Source: Chionis minor (Eukaryota > Chordata > Aves > Charadriiformes > Chionididae). From it: a DNA stretch of 64,000 nucleotides. The stretch spans positions 284,201 to 348,200 of the forward strand of contig VZSF01007910.1 in the NCBI GenBank assembly GCA_013398295.1, given 5' to 3'. Shown here one piece after another: positions 63,221-64,000 of the stretch. How positions within the stretch are numbered: the stretch's first letter is position 1; each line of letters starts with the position of its first letter. The notes under the pieces are model-generated. The model saw only the letters and a list, made by a program, of their open reading frames with translations. It ran no database searches and was not told where the DNA came from. The position numbers and the translations under genes are program-made.

Positions 63221-63330
63221 TGCTGGAGCTTCCTGGAGTACTGAACTGGGAAGTTTCAAGGAACTTTCGAGGTGTAGACAAGTTGGTGACATCCTTAAGA
63301 GGCACAGGAGAGGCATCTTTCACAAGTGAA
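63221..63330 (-). CDS. EXOC4: EXOC4 internal exon (110 bp), first of three in the window
   Basis: Read on the minus strand, the exon follows a pyrimidine-rich tract ending CCCCTTGCACAG and ends before a strong donor, GTGAGTATT. It carries one base completing the previous codon, 36 full codons and one base of the next. The translation includes SLVKDASPVP, DVTNL, TPRKFLET and a serine-rich end GSSS. This matches the EXOC4 stretch that I recall in human as SLVKDASVPLIDVTNLPTPRKFLD. The bird version appears one residue longer (SPVP against SVP). The segment is polar and Ser/Thr/Pro-rich, so it is probably a flexible linker between the N-terminal coiled-coil part and the helical-bundle rod (inference). 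The length is not a multiple of three, so skipping this exon alone would shift the frame. The minus-strand reading stays open through the donor into the intron, so a simple ORF call overruns the exon at both ends. Confidence 0.96.
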
Positions 63331-64000
63331 CTGTGCAAGGGGAAAGAATTACTATTATTCACAATCTTAGTTCACAACAAAGAATCCATCTATTTCTTAA
63401 ATTTGTGCTACGCAATAGATACACATCACACACAGTTTAGATACAAGAGGTTTACAAAACCCGACTTAAAGCACAAGTCCACAGATGAATACGAGTCGGT
63501 GTATATACATACATTTGAGTGAAAATGGAAAAAGCAAAAAAAGCCATGATAAGGGAGCAGTGTCGTATCAAAGCCAAAATTTGGTATCTCAAGGACTCTC
63601 TGAATTTAATAGCACTCTAGCCTTGTCTGACAGGTCACAGCAACGTGATCAGGGCACAGGCACGTGATTATTTCCCAGCAGACACATTCACCTCCAGCAC
63701 AATTAACTACTGCTAGCATGATGATAAATTAACATGGAATTGGTACGATCTTTCTGGAAAATTATATACTGGGGAGAAGAGATGCTCCCATTTCCATGGC
63801 CTCTGTCAGCTACTTAATCCTTCAACCTTTTCTAGTTCCCTCTAGAAACCTCCAACCTTTTCCCTCGCCTTCAAATTCCTGTTCTGTGCACACCTATATG
63901 CATTCCTCTCCAAATGAACCTTCTTCCTCAGAAAGGAAAGACCTTCTACGTGGTCATTTTCATAATAAATTCACATAGTATGATTTGCCAAAAATGTGTC
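63331..64000 (-). other. EXOC4: EXOC4 intron, 3' part upstream of the 110-bp exon
   Basis: This is the end of a phase-2 intron in transcript order. It ends in the acceptor at 63331-63332. The preceding exon, expected to end near the human segment NKEKGKISS, is not present. I see no repeat that I can name and no supported coding sequence. Confidence 0.8.

Larger units (their letters stand above)
1..64000 (-). other. EXOC4: EXOC4 (Sec8) gene, internal part: three exons and their introns
   Basis: The whole window lies within one minus-strand gene. Three exons at 63330-63221, 49698-49455 and 41818-41641 read in order as consecutive EXOC4 protein. Their phases agree: the intron before the first is phase 2, then phase 1, phase 2, and phase 0 after the last. 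Together they give about 177 residues, roughly residues 220-400 of a protein of about 974 residues (human length and numbering from memory). EXOC4 belongs to the eight-subunit exocyst, which tethers post-Golgi vesicles to the plasma membrane before SNARE fusion; it pairs closely with EXOC3 (Sec6). The first and last coding exons, the promoter and the polyadenylation site lie outside the window. Very large introns are normal for this gene in vertebrates. Confidence 0.95.

Overview
The window is vertebrate, almost certainly avian, nuclear DNA. It lies inside one large protein-coding gene. Three spliced exons on the minus strand (63330-63221, 49698-49455, 41818-41641) encode consecutive parts of EXOC4 (Sec8), a subunit of the exocyst vesicle-tethering complex. 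Each exon has an AG acceptor and a GT donor. Their phases join without a break, and the joined reading has no stop. The transcript runs from high to low coordinates, so bases 1-41640 belong to one intron longer than 41 kb, and 63331-64000 is the end of the preceding intron. No other host exon was recognised.

The rest is intron filled with CR1 LINE copies, the dominant bird retrotransposon. I count 20 fairly clear copies plus one much older L3/CR1-like relic and one doubtful relic. Nearly all are 5'-truncated: they keep only the end of the ORF2 reverse-transcriptase protein, a short 3' UTR, and the (ATTCTATG)n-like tail that marks avian CR1. Judged by the 3' UTR there are at least four groups, so the copies arrived in several waves. 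Fourteen of the clear copies lie on the plus strand, antisense to EXOC4. In the long downstream intron the ratio is eleven to one.

Layout: 1-41640 is the long intron, with CR1 clusters at 1-5032, 7091-8013, 21157-22422, 29158-31885 and 34172-38475. It also holds the old relic at about 13430-14640, a CpG-rich patch at about 10141-10455, and a probable solo LTR ending at 36582. Exon 41641-41818 follows. The 7.6-kb intron 41819-49454 holds three CR1 copies and an array of nearly three 262-bp tandem units, identical over the bases I compared (46704-47470). Exon 49455-49698 follows. The 13.5-kb intron 49699-63220 holds five CR1 copies, among them an antisense pair end to end (53611-55925). Exon 63221-63330 and upstream intron close the window.

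I found no RNA gene, CRISPR array, complete transposon or second host gene, and no convincing undescribed system. The points most worth a check are the recent 262-bp array, the CpG-rich patch, the LTR with intact-looking transcription signals, the CR1 orientation bias, and the small exon-level differences in EXOC4.
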